From positions 51,140 to 115,139 of the IMG/VR virus record IMGVR_UViG_3300030101_002520: DNA of 64,000 nucleotides. One strand, 5' to 3'. The translations under genes and the position numbers were made by a program. Positions 24,790-32,310 of this stretch are shown here, in pieces (the first letter of the stretch is position 1; every line of letters begins with the position of its first letter). Source of the stretch: a virus. The notes beneath the pieces are model-generated. The model was not told the origin of the DNA. It saw only the letters and a program-made list of their open reading frames with translations, and made no database searches.

Positions 24790-25185
24790 ATGAGTATACT
24801 AAAAAAGATTTTTTCAGGTGCCGGAAGCAACCTGGTAGAATCAGTTGGCGGTGTGATTGATAATTTAGTAACAACAGATGAGGAAAAATTAGAAGCCAAA
24901 AGAAAACTAAAAGAACTCATTATGAGTCATGAGGCTCAGATGGAGAAGAACATAACTGACCGTTGGACAGCAGATATGAACTCTGACTCCTGGCTGAGTA
25001 AAAATGTAAGACCCATGGTTCTTATATTTTTAATTGTATGTACTATGCTATTGATCTTTATTGATGCTGGTGCACTTACGTTTACAGTAGAAGAGAAGTG
25101 GACAGATCTTTTACAATTAGTTTTAATTACAGTAATAGGTGCATATTTTGGTGGCCGTTCTGTAGAAAAATTTAAAAAGAAATGA
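24790..25185 (+). CDS. Holin, GTA/3TM-type
   Basis: This 131-residue protein starts with an amphipathic region. It then has the segment WTADMNSDSWLSKNVRPMV and two or three membrane spans (about 77-95 and 105-122), ending GAYFGGRSVEKFKKK. This pattern matches the phage 3TM holin family known from gene transfer agents. Holins permeabilise the inner membrane at the end of infection and release the endolysin; here the probable endolysin is at 59140. The stop overlaps the next ATG (ATGA). Confidence 0.75.
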   Translation: MSILKKIFSGAGSNLVESVGGVIDNLVTTDEEKLEAKRKLKELIMSHEAQMEKNITDRWTADMNSDSWLSKNVRPMVLIFLIVCTMLLIFIDAGALTFTVEEKWTDLLQLVLITVIGAYFGGRSVEKFKKK

Positions 25186-25799
25186 GAAAAATAAAAAAAG
25201 AATTACCTAAAGCACAGAGAGGTTATCTTGGGAGACAAGTTGCAAAAATTCTTGGTTTTAGTGATGAAGCTTTAGAAGCAGCTAGAAAAAAACAAGCACA
25301 AATAAATAAGAGGAAGCCTACTAATAAGAATACTAATAAAAGTAAAATTAATACAAATAAAAAGAAGAAGAGTAATAAACAATCTTTTCTTGATAAGCAA
25401 TTTGAGTTTAAAAGTCCTAGTTTACGTCAACTAAATCCACTTAGGATAATTAACCCAGGAATACCAAATACTGCTAGGTTTATTAAAAAAAATCCTCTTG
25501 GTACTGGTGCACTTGGCCTTTCTTTAGCGGCATATTTAAGATCAAGACAACCTGGTATTGATCCAGTACAACCTATAGAAAATTTTAATATTCCAAGTAA
25601 CTTTAGTAATGATTTTAATATAAGCAGAAATACTGAAGCTCCAAATGTAAATTTAGATAGTATTTTGCGTAGTCAAGACTTGTTAAATTTTGATAAGAAA
25701 GGTGGACGTGTTAAAGCTAGAGGTGGTAAAACAGCTCCGGGTATGAGAAAACAAGGTGGTGGTCTTAAGATAGACCGTAATGGTAAATACTACAGGTAA
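25182..25799 (+). CDS. Basic protein with LPKAQ motif and Gly-rich tail
   Basis: This 205-residue protein has ELPKAQRGYLG near the start and a Lys/Asn-rich run at about 40-70. A hydrophobic stretch (GTGALGLSLAAYL, about 107-119) is perhaps a membrane helix. The C-terminal part reads KKGGRVKARGGK and KQGGGL. It shares LPKAQ with the protein at 24055 and GG-basic motifs with several neighbours. Possibly a packaged or membrane-linked virion protein. Confidence 0.52.
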   Translation: MRKIKKELPKAQRGYLGRQVAKILGFSDEALEAARKKQAQINKRKPTNKNTNKSKINTNKKKKSNKQSFLDKQFEFKSPSLRQLNPLRIINPGIPNTARFIKKNPLGTGALGLSLAAYLRSRQPGIDPVQPIENFNIPSNFSNDFNISRNTEAPNVNLDSILRSQDLLNFDKKGGRVKARGGKTAPGMRKQGGGLKIDRNGKYYR

Positions 25800-25924
25800 T
25801 GGCAGCTAGAAACACGTTTACATTTAGAAGCAATGGTGGTAAGAAAAGAAGAGGTGTCCACAGTAAAAATGCTAGCAAATCTCAAAATGCCTATAAGAAA
25901 CCCTATAGAGGGCAAGGAAGATAA
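25799..25924 (+). CDS. 41-residue basic protein with GVHSKN/YRGQGR motifs
   Basis: Its ATG overlaps the previous stop (TAATG). The product contains RRGVHSKNASKSQNAYKK and ends PYRGQGR. I recall the GVHSKN...YRGQGR pattern from tiny proteins in many crAss-like and other Bacteroidetes phages, which supports a real conserved gene. The function is unknown. It is the last gene of this plus-strand block. Confidence 0.6.
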   Translation: MAARNTFTFRSNGGKKRRGVHSKNASKSQNAYKKPYRGQGR

Positions 25925-25925
25925 A

Positions 25926-25952
25926 AAAGAGGAGACTATTGATCTCCTCTTT
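25926..25952. terminator. Bidirectional terminator between convergent blocks
   Basis: A perfect 10-bp stem (AAAGAGGAGA / TCTCCTCTTT) has a 7-base loop. It has A-runs on one side and T-runs on the other, so it can act in both directions. It lies two bases after the last plus-strand gene and overlaps the last codons of the convergent minus-strand gene. Confidence 0.75.
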
Positions 25953-26256
25953 CTTTTATAAGCCCCTCAAGAATTATAAGATAGTTTATGGCATCTCCTA
26001 TTTTTTCTTCTAACAGTTCATCTGTTGGGACCTCTCCGGGACATTTGCTTATAATGGTTTTAATACATTCAAAATGTTTGCAAGCATATTCCCAAGCTAC
26101 ACCTTCTGGTGTATCATGAAAAGAAAAACCTACACCATTTTTAAATGATTGGAATACATCTAGGTCAGTAGCATATTCGTTCATCTTAATAGCATAAGTT
26201 TCTCTAGTTTTAGTGAACCTCTGTTCTAGAAGTTCCATGAATTTGTCATAAGTCAT
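25936..26256 (-). CDS. MazG/Nmad1-like all-helical protein
   Basis: This 106-residue all-helical protein contains KMNEYATDLDVFQSF and ends with EEKIGDAINYLIILEGLIKE. The pattern of an N-terminal NEYxxDxxVF segment and a closing E-K-(I/L)-x-D-x-x-N-Y-(L/I)-x-L helix resembles phage MazG-like and nucleotide-modification-associated (Nmad1/DUF1599) proteins. Those act on, or are tied to, nucleotide pools. The start overlaps the stop of the upstream 38-residue gene. The specific activity is unknown. Confidence 0.5.
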   Translation of the reverse strand: MTYDKFMELLEQRFTKTRETYAIKMNEYATDLDVFQSFKNGVGFSFHDTPEGVAWEYACKHFECIKTIISKCPGEVPTDELLEEKIGDAINYLIILEGLIKERGDQ

Positions 26257-26369
26257 ACTTCTTTTTCAAGCTTTCTTAAGACTTCAGGATCAACAATTGG
26301 CATGCCATCCTCATTCACATTATTAGGAACAGTTGGTTCCTCCATAGAAATCATTTTTTCTAAATCCAT
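26253..26369 (-). CDS. 38-residue hypothetical protein
   Basis: This frame (MDLEKMISMEEP...) ends KLEKEV and overlaps the next start as ATGA. It is acidic and has no recognised motif. Support comes from coupling and from filling the gap between two same-strand genes. Confidence 0.45.
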   Translation of the reverse strand: MDLEKMISMEEPTVPNNVNEDGMPIVDPEVLRKLEKEV

Positions 26370-26386
26370 AAATAAATAATTAAAAA

Positions 26387-26560
26387 TTAAAGTTCTTCAC
26401 CAAAACATTTTTTCATTAATCTTGTTAATCTTAACTCAATGCTGGTGATTAATTCAGTTAAAGTGGTTAAAGCTAATGCTGTAACCCAGAATATTATAAT
26501 GATAATTAGTAGCATAGAACCGCTAATCATCTTAATGCAATTTAATAAAAATTTTCCCAT
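26387..26560 (-). CDS. 57-residue single-span membrane protein
   Basis: Starts MGKFLLNCIKMISG, then has a long hydrophobic helix (SMLLIIIIIFWVTALAL) and a charged C-terminal helix. It begins one base after the stop of the radical-SAM gene. It could be a small membrane regulator or a lysis-related peptide; no family recognised. Confidence 0.5.
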   Translation of the reverse strand: MGKFLLNCIKMISGSMLLIIIIIFWVTALALTTLTELITSIELRLTRLMKKCFGEEL

Positions 26561-26561
26561 T

Positions 26562-27440
26562 TTAAAATATATATCTAATTTTATTCCAAGGTATTACGTT
26601 ATCATGTTCTTTTATAAATGCATCAATAAATTGTTCTTTTAATTTATGTTTATATCTAACGTTTCTACCTCCATACTGTGATGTTTTACTCTCCTGCAGA
26701 CTAGGTGTCCACAAATCTATTTCTTGTTTTTCTTTATGATCTATTAAGTTTTTATAATGTTTATTCTTGTTATGTGTTAAAAATATACACTCAGCATAAA
26801 CACCTTCTTCATATCTTACATTGTTATTTATTAAAGCAAATAACTCTTCATAGTCATCTAACCAGCCTTCATAAACTAATATGGGACTAAAGTTAATATG
26901 AACATCATATCCTGCTTCTTTAAACTTATCTATTGCTTGTACTCTTTCTAATATTGTTGATGTATTGGGTTCATGTAATGCACGTTTCTTTTCAGGCATC
27001 ATACTAAACCGTATTCTAATCTTCTTGTTTGGATTGTATTTAAGTAATTCTTTGTTAACATATTTAGTTGCAAAGCTTCCCATTATATCTTCATTATACT
27101 TGAAAAAATCAAATATAAATTGCCAATCATGGTATTTACAATGAAGAGCAAAGTCTTCATTACAACTAATATCATATGTAATATATTTTGGATGTGTTTG
27201 ATTTGGTTTTTTTGTTTCTAGTTTTGCAAATATAGAATGGTTGTTTATCTCTGTAAGTATTTGGTTTGCATTTGTTGCTATTGATAATCCTTCAGGCTTG
27301 TGCCTTTTCATATAACAATATGAACAATCATATAAACATCCCCAACCAAAGCTTGGAGATATAAAGTCTGTAGATCTACCCGAAGGTCTAATCTTCAGAC
27401 TTTTTCTAATATCTCTAGTGACTAATGTCATATCTTCCAC
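26562..27440 (-). CDS. Radical SAM protein, spore-photoproduct-lyase-like
   Basis: This 292-residue protein has SPSFGWGCLYDCSYCYM at about 28-44, giving C35-x3-C39-x2-C42 for a 4Fe-4S cluster. The first half also has a conserved-looking YDISCNEDFALH segment. The context and spacing are those of the spore photoproduct lyase (SplB) family, which repairs thymine dimers or acts on related substrates by radical chemistry. In a phage, a role in DNA repair or base modification is plausible. The start ATG lies inside the end of the DUF932-like gene. Confidence 0.72.
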   Translation of the reverse strand: MEDMTLVTRDIRKSLKIRPSGRSTDFISPSFGWGCLYDCSYCYMKRHKPEGLSIATNANQILTEINNHSIFAKLETKKPNQTHPKYITYDISCNEDFALHCKYHDWQFIFDFFKYNEDIMGSFATKYVNKELLKYNPNKKIRIRFSMMPEKKRALHEPNTSTILERVQAIDKFKEAGYDVHINFSPILVYEGWLDDYEELFALINNNVRYEEGVYAECIFLTHNKNKHYKNLIDHKEKQEIDLWTPSLQESKTSQYGGRNVRYKHKLKEQFIDAFIKEHDNVIPWNKIRYIF

Positions 27441-28264
27441 TCTTCAAATGTGTCATAATCTTGCGCTTCAAGATCTGCAAATAACCCATCAGTAGTGTCA
27501 ATTGTAGGTGTAACCCAAGTTGTATCTTTCTGATGTAATCCTGCTTGACTTAATAACTCTGCAGTCATAAACTCATGAAATCTAACTTGATCACTCATCC
27601 AGGTACGTGGATGTGACTTCTTAAAAGAATGTGTAACATGATTGTAAAATGTCCATGCATTATTAAGATCAGCTGAATAATGATATGATGGATCTTTCAT
27701 CTCTGCTTTTATAACAGAAACTTGTGATGCATCAATAATCTCTTCATCTAAGAATAATCTTCCAACTAGTTCTGCCTGACTCTTTTTAGGTAGAAATATT
27801 TGTCTCATCTTATTCTTATCATCAATTAACTTATCAAAGTATTTGTTGGCTGACTTAATTTGTGAACTTATTTGAGTATGAATGTCATGATCTGCTTTAC
27901 CTGTATGTTTTCTAGCATAGTTTGCCATGTCTCCACATAACATACCATTGCTACATACATTTACGAAAGCTCCTACAGCACACTGAAACCGTGTACTTTT
28001 ATCATAAGAGTTAGTCCAGGCAAACATCATGCCCATTTCTTCATCTTTGGTAGAGGCAAGGTGATATACACCCTGCGCTACCTTTGCATTCATATTAGCT
28101 CTATATAGCTCTTTTGTGATTCTAAATCCATTATTGTCTAATAGAGTTTTAGTTGTCTCTATGACATCTTTATGAGGAATAACTGTGTAAGTTTTTCCAT
28201 GATTAGGTAGTGGAGCTGCCACTAAAAAATCTTTTGTAGTATTTATTGGTCTTGTGTATCCCAT
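27428..28264 (-). CDS. DUF932-like phage protein
   Basis: This 278-residue protein contains YTVIPHKDVIETTKTLL near the start and FAWTNSYDKSTRFQCAVGAF with VNVCSNGMLCGD in the centre. This matches the layout I know from DUF932 (phage/plasmid-like) proteins. Their function is not established; they often accompany replication or mobile-element genes. It follows a host-type promoter and a GC-rich hairpin and so starts its own transcript together with the radical-SAM gene. Confidence 0.7.
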   Translation of the reverse strand: MGYTRPINTTKDFLVAAPLPNHGKTYTVIPHKDVIETTKTLLDNNGFRITKELYRANMNAKVAQGVYHLASTKDEEMGMMFAWTNSYDKSTRFQCAVGAFVNVCSNGMLCGDMANYARKHTGKADHDIHTQISSQIKSANKYFDKLIDDKNKMRQIFLPKKSQAELVGRLFLDEEIIDASQVSVIKAEMKDPSYHYSADLNNAWTFYNHVTHSFKKSHPRTWMSDQVRFHEFMTAELLSQAGLHQKDTTWVTPTIDTTDGLFADLEAQDYDTFEEWKI

Positions 28265-28288
28265 AATTTGTTGATTTTAATGCCAGAG

Positions 28289-28321
28289 GGGAGCCGTGCA
28301 CGAACGAAATCCTTGGCTCCC
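28289..28321 (-). other. GC-rich hairpin in 5' leader
   Basis: GGGAGCC and GGCTCCC form a 7-bp stem with a 19-base loop, between the promoter at 28347 and the ATG at 28264. No T-run follows on the minus strand, so it is more likely a leader structure than a terminator. The string GGGAGCCGT recurs in the terminator at 31190-31223. Confidence 0.45.
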
Positions 28322-28346
28322 TTGGACTTTATGAATTATAACATTA

Positions 28347-28376
28347 CAAATATAATAATAAAACTTATTGAAACAA
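28347..28376 (-). promoter_or_regulatory. Bacteroidetes-type promoter
   Basis: On the minus strand TTG (28374-28376) and TATATTTG (28347-28354) are separated by 19 bases, fitting the Bacteroidetes consensus. It overlaps the end of the polymerase gene and lies about 80 bases before the DUF932-like ATG. Confidence 0.6.
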
Positions 28377-30269
28377 TAACAATTGGTTATTTTTTACACC
28401 AATTATGTTATTTATTTCTTTCTCAATTGCATTTAGATAATATTTCTCATTAATGTCATAGTCTGACCATTTTTTATTTTCTATCTTATTCATTACAGTT
28501 TGGACCCATTGCCCAGACTCTAACTGTATTTCTCTCTTATCATTCTTATTTATCTTGACTATCTTACAACCTTTATTTGAAATATAATATCTATTAATTT
28601 TTTGCAATTCATCTTGTTTAGCAACACCTTTATCTACATATATAGCATGTTGCCTCCATGCACCTTTAGATTTTGCTCCTATACAATAATCAAGAATATT
28701 TCTATTATGTTTTATTGTATATTCTGGTAAAGTTCCATCAACAAAGTAGGCATACAATGCTTTTGGAATGATCAGTTTAGACTTGTTCTTATGAAGTGCT
28801 AACCCCTCAAACTCAAATCTACCTTTACATTTAGCTTTACCATTAGTATCCACTGCTATATAGTTGTTAACATCAGCTAACACTAGTTTACTATATTGAT
28901 CATGTTCAAGATTAAGACCGGTTATCTGTTCCCACTCTTTACAAACTTCCATATAAGTATCTATATACTCACGTGGTATGATAGTTTCTACACCATCAGT
29001 ATTTTGCATGAGTGCTACAGCATCTGGTATTCTTGTCATAATCATTTCATACAACATCATTAATGTTAATTGACCATTAACAGTAATAAACATAGTAAAC
29101 TGAGGATCATATAGAAAAGAGTTCTTATCATTACTTAACCCATAGGTTGAGTTTAAGATAATTTTATATACATAGTTCATTGGATCACTCTTTGGTATCT
29201 TCTTTCTTTCATCAAAGAACCATTGATATAATTCACAAAACTTTTCTTTAGGTATATGAGCTGGTGCATACTTATTAACAATAGCTAAGTTAGGATAGAA
29301 GCTAGTAACATCCGAAGACATTATAACTCTCTGAGCATCAGACTCATATACTCCAGGTTTAGTAGCACCATGAGCACCGCCTAATCCAAAGTCAGTCTTT
29401 ACACCTTTATATATAACAGAAGATTTGAATCCTCCTTTAGTATAATTAGGATTTATTTCTACAGTTTTAAACCTTTCTAATAAATTTTTAAACTCAGGTG
29501 TTTCAAACTTAACATAGTCTAATATAAGATCCTTAACTTTAATTACATTTCTAAATGTTCTTAACTTCTTAACTTCATGTCTTGGCATGTCTAGTTCTTT
29601 ACTAAGATAGTAAGCAAAGATTTCTTTACTTATCCTTGGTTCAGATGCACTAAATAGATTAATATCATATCTTTCAGTTAAGTTCTTTCTTAATGCAATT
29701 AAAGGTTTACATCTATTAAAAACTTCTTTAGTAGCTTCTACATCATTGATACAGTATTCAATAACTAAATCTAACTGATTCTGTGTATTTATCTCTGTAT
29801 TATGATGTATAGGCATGTCTAATATATTATCCCAGTCCATGGTATATTCTATCCATTTAAGACTAGATCTCTTAGCCATATTATCCCAATGATTTAGCTT
29901 AAACACATCTATCTGTTTAATGCACATATGCCATTCAGGAAATTCTTGAAACTCATGGTTATGTGCTTTCTCTATACATTGTTGCGCATAACTATATATC
30001 TCACCGGCAATGTCTTCTCCCTCCATTAAGTCCCATTCTTTGTAATGTTTTATAATATAGTGAGTGATCTGTGCATCAAATGCTAATCCGTTATAGGATA
30101 TATGCCACTCTTTATTTTCCGTATTTTCTTTAAGAAACTCTAGGAACTTACTAAAGTCATTACGCTGTTTGCATATTGCAAAGACTTTAGTTTCTTCAGT
30201 CTTGTAGTGTTTAAATACACCAACAAAACAGTTCACTAGGGTTTCATAATCCATTACCCAGTGATTCAT
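28365..30269 (-). CDS. Family B DNA polymerase with exonuclease domain
   Basis: This 634-residue replicative polymerase has exonuclease motifs D7-x-E9, SYNGLAFD (N60, D65) and YCIND (Y172, D176). Polymerase motif A is SSDVTSFYPNLAI (D320), motif B is KIILNSTYG (K369, N373), and motif C is QNTDG (D425). Motif C lacks the first Asp of the usual DTDS. The protein ends QLLLFQ, which fits the bacterial clamp-binding consensus QLxLF, so it may recruit the host sliding clamp. Crassvirales carry either a family A or a family B polymerase; this one is B. It is in the same minus-strand unit as uracil-DNA glycosylase. Confidence 0.9.
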   Translation of the reverse strand: MNHWVMDYETLVNCFVGVFKHYKTEETKVFAICKQRNDFSKFLEFLKENTENKEWHISYNGLAFDAQITHYIIKHYKEWDLMEGEDIAGEIYSYAQQCIEKAHNHEFQEFPEWHMCIKQIDVFKLNHWDNMAKRSSLKWIEYTMDWDNILDMPIHHNTEINTQNQLDLVIEYCINDVEATKEVFNRCKPLIALRKNLTERYDINLFSASEPRISKEIFAYYLSKELDMPRHEVKKLRTFRNVIKVKDLILDYVKFETPEFKNLLERFKTVEINPNYTKGGFKSSVIYKGVKTDFGLGGAHGATKPGVYESDAQRVIMSSDVTSFYPNLAIVNKYAPAHIPKEKFCELYQWFFDERKKIPKSDPMNYVYKIILNSTYGLSNDKNSFLYDPQFTMFITVNGQLTLMMLYEMIMTRIPDAVALMQNTDGVETIIPREYIDTYMEVCKEWEQITGLNLEHDQYSKLVLADVNNYIAVDTNGKAKCKGRFEFEGLALHKNKSKLIIPKALYAYFVDGTLPEYTIKHNRNILDYCIGAKSKGAWRQHAIYVDKGVAKQDELQKINRYYISNKGCKIVKINKNDKREIQLESGQWVQTVMNKIENKKWSDYDINEKYYLNAIEKEINNIIGVKNNQLLLFQ

Positions 30270-30271
30270 AT

Positions 30272-30460
30272 TTAATAGTTTTCATAAATACAAACATTAT
30301 CATTACATAATGAACTGTTTGTAAAATATAGTTGATTTACATTGTGACCATTATAGTTAGGATCAAAGTTTATTGCATCCCAATCACAACAAACTTGATC
30401 CTCTAACTCTCTTTCACAACTTGTAAATATTAATAATAAAAGTATTATATATTTATACAT
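30272..30460 (-). CDS. Small lipoprotein with a Cys-pair repeat like the 993-residue surface protein
   Basis: The ATG at 30460 (not the one at 30469, which overlaps the previous gene) gives MYKYIILLLLIFTSC, a lipoprotein signal peptide with the acylated cysteine at residue 15. The mature part has AINFDPNYNG...CNDNVCIY, a single copy of the A-x-N-(Y/F)-D-P...DN-x-C pattern that is repeated 14 times in the protein at 18114. It would sit in a membrane facing the periplasm or surface. A role with that surface protein, for example as a partner or decoy, is speculation. Confidence 0.65.
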   Translation of the reverse strand: MYKYIILLLLIFTSCERELEDQVCCDWDAINFDPNYNGHNVNQLYFTNSSLCNDNVCIYENY

Positions 30461-30462
30461 AG

Positions 30463-31173
30463 CTACCAATTTATTGGTTCTTCACCATTATTAATTAAGT
30501 TTTCATTTATTTTTTTAAATACATTGTCTGAATCCCATTTGCCACCACGGTATGCAGCAGCTGCAGGATGTGCAACAAAATGTTTATTGTGATCATTAGG
30601 AATCATCTTTGCAAAAGGTTTAGCTTTAGCACCCATAAATACAAACTCAAGTATTTTAGGATAATCAGCTAAAGTATGTGCAAAAATAGATGAACTCCAA
30701 TTTTTCCATATCTTAACATGAGCACCAATGTTATCTACCTCACATGTTAGTGCAGTATTTAACATAAGCACGCCTTGCTTAGACCATCTACTTAGATCAC
30801 AGTCTCTGGTTGCATCTGGATACTGTGTTTGTAGTTCATCAAATATATATCTCAATGATGGTTGTTCTTTATTAGTCTTTGAACAACTAAATGCTATACC
30901 ATCAGCAACACCTTCTTGAGGATATGGATCTTGACCAACAATTATAACTTTAAGTTTTTTATATGGGCACATCTCATACGCTTTGAGTAGATCACGAAAT
31001 TTAGGTGTAAACTTCTTGCCATTATCAACTTCTTTAGCTAATTCTAATAGTGGATCAGAAAATGCTTTTGAATGTATTGTATTCCAAAGTGTTTCTGCCC
31101 AACTTGTATATGGACTTTCAGAAGCATCTGAAAGCTTATTCATAAATTTTTCTTGTATTTCTTTTATATTCAT
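30463..31173 (-). CDS. ung: Uracil-DNA glycosylase, family 1
   Basis: Removes uracil from DNA. With the ATG at 31173 the protein has 236 residues and the water-activating motif GQDPYP at 80-85 (D82). Further segments are GVLMLNTALT and a C-terminal H202-P followed by AAAAYRGG in place of the usual HPSPLSxxRG. The frame could extend to 31233, but that stretch overlaps the terminator hairpin, so the shorter start is preferred. Uracil-DNA glycosylase is a recurrent gene of crAss-like phages. It is followed by the lipoprotein and the polymerase. Confidence 0.9.
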   Translation of the reverse strand: MNIKEIQEKFMNKLSDASESPYTSWAETLWNTIHSKAFSDPLLELAKEVDNGKKFTPKFRDLLKAYEMCPYKKLKVIIVGQDPYPQEGVADGIAFSCSKTNKEQPSLRYIFDELQTQYPDATRDCDLSRWSKQGVLMLNTALTCEVDNIGAHVKIWKNWSSSIFAHTLADYPKILEFVFMGAKAKPFAKMIPNDHNKHFVAHPAAAAYRGGKWDSDNVFKKINENLINNGEEPINW

Positions 31174-31189
31174 AATGTGATTTTTGTGT

Positions 31190-31223
31190 AAAAAAAAGGG
31201 AGCCGTCACACAAACCAGCTCCC
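31190..31223 (-). terminator. Intrinsic terminator after the 31263 gene
   Basis: On the minus strand GGGAGC, a 14-base loop and GCTCCC are followed by eight T residues. This is a textbook intrinsic terminator, placed between the upstream 145-residue gene and ung. Confidence 0.7.
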
Positions 31224-31237
31224 TAGAAAACAAAGAC

Positions 31238-31258
31238 AGGACATTTTTAGGCTGTCCT
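31238..31258 (-). other. Small hairpin after stop codon
   Basis: AGGACA and TGTCCT can pair around a 9-base loop directly after the stop at 31263 and just before the terminator. It may protect the transcript end. Confidence 0.35.
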
Positions 31259-31262
31259 ACAC

Positions 31263-31700
31263 CTATGCCTTTTCAACTATATCAGGTTTTCCAACCGGAA
31301 TAATTTTATCTTTATCCTCTTTAGGATATAAGAAAGACTTATAATCAAATGTTTTTGAATTGATTGCAAAAGATTCTACAAATCCTTCAATCTCTTCTGG
31401 GGTAAGCAAATAGAATTCTGAAAAAGTATCAACTAATCTTCTTTCTTCCTTGTATTCTTTACCATTTGGTCTTTTACTTTTTGCTTTGATAGGATCACCA
31501 TTGTCATCTAACTTAGCTACCATGTGGTAAGATTGCTTCATTGTTTTAGTGATAACTGCCATTACATTATCTTTTTCTGAGTATATACACTCAACAAAAG
31601 GACAGCTGTTAGTTACAGGTATCATCTTAAATGCTTTAGCCATACTTTGAAAGTCTGGTGCATTTATTAATATCATATTTTTGCCAATTTTTTCGCTCAT
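31263..31700 (-). CDS. Hypothetical protein, separately transcribed
   Basis: This 145-residue soluble protein (ILINAPDFQSMAKAFKMIP...; AVITKTMKQSYHMVAKLDD) has no recognised domain. A beta-rich middle and acidic end (YPKEDKDK) are visible. It is flanked by a host-type -7 element upstream and an intrinsic terminator downstream. It is therefore a one-gene transcription unit, which suggests strong or early expression. Confidence 0.6.
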   Translation of the reverse strand: MSEKIGKNMILINAPDFQSMAKAFKMIPVTNSCPFVECIYSEKDNVMAVITKTMKQSYHMVAKLDDNGDPIKAKSKRPNGKEYKEERRLVDTFSEFYLLTPEEIEGFVESFAINSKTFDYKSFLYPKEDKDKIIPVGKPDIVEKA

Positions 31701-31718
31701 AATATATTATTTAAAAAG

Positions 31719-31726
31719 CAAATATA
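31719..31726 (-). promoter_or_regulatory. Host-type -7 element
   Basis: TATATTTG on the minus strand lies about 20 bases before the ATG at 31700. No good TTG is found 19-21 bases upstream, so the promoter is only partly supported. Confidence 0.4.
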
Positions 31727-31731
31727 ATAAA

Positions 31732-32310
31732 TTATTTAAATAATTGAAGTTCTAGTACTTGTTTTTTAAAATCCTCTTTATCCAAATCCGGTTTATCACA
31801 TAGCTCTACAGTTTCTATTAACAGAGATACAGGTACATTTAAAATTTCAGAGTAAACATCATAATATTTTTCAGGAAATAAATAACTCTCCATATATTTA
31901 GATATAGTTCCTATATCACCAAAAAAGTCTAATATAATATCTTTAGTTAACCCAGCAAACTTTGAATATTTCCCAGCTCTAAACATTTTTATATCATGTT
32001 TAAAATAATCTAAATTAAATACAATTATTTCTAAATCATCTGTATGATGTCTTGAGTGGTAGAATTTATTAGTCTCTAAATACTTTGTAACAAATGCATT
32101 AAACTCTTGTTTGGTTCGTACCTCTTCTTCATTCTTAGTTACTTTACTAATTTGATATGCACATATTAATACATTTTCAGAATCAATAAGATCATGATTC
32201 CAAGTTATATATGTTTCTGCAGGAACAAATCTTATACCCTTTTTAATTCCTAATAAAGGGTATAAGAATACTTTGCTCTTTTGAAAATAAGATTTATAAA
32301 TTTGTTTCAT
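31732..32310 (-). CDS. Hypothetical protein of the replication block
   Basis: This 192-residue protein overlaps the nuclease gene upstream by four bases. Features are KGIRFVPAETYITWNHDLI, an FYHSRHHTDDLEIIVFNLD segment with two adjacent His, and a helical C-terminal half ending LELQLFK. It looks like a soluble alpha/beta protein. I do not recognise it. Confidence 0.55.
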   Translation of the reverse strand: MKQIYKSYFQKSKVFLYPLLGIKKGIRFVPAETYITWNHDLIDSENVLICAYQISKVTKNEEEVRTKQEFNAFVTKYLETNKFYHSRHHTDDLEIIVFNLDYFKHDIKMFRAGKYSKFAGLTKDIILDFFGDIGTISKYMESYLFPEKYYDVYSEILNVPVSLLIETVELCDKPDLDKEDFKKQVLELQLFK

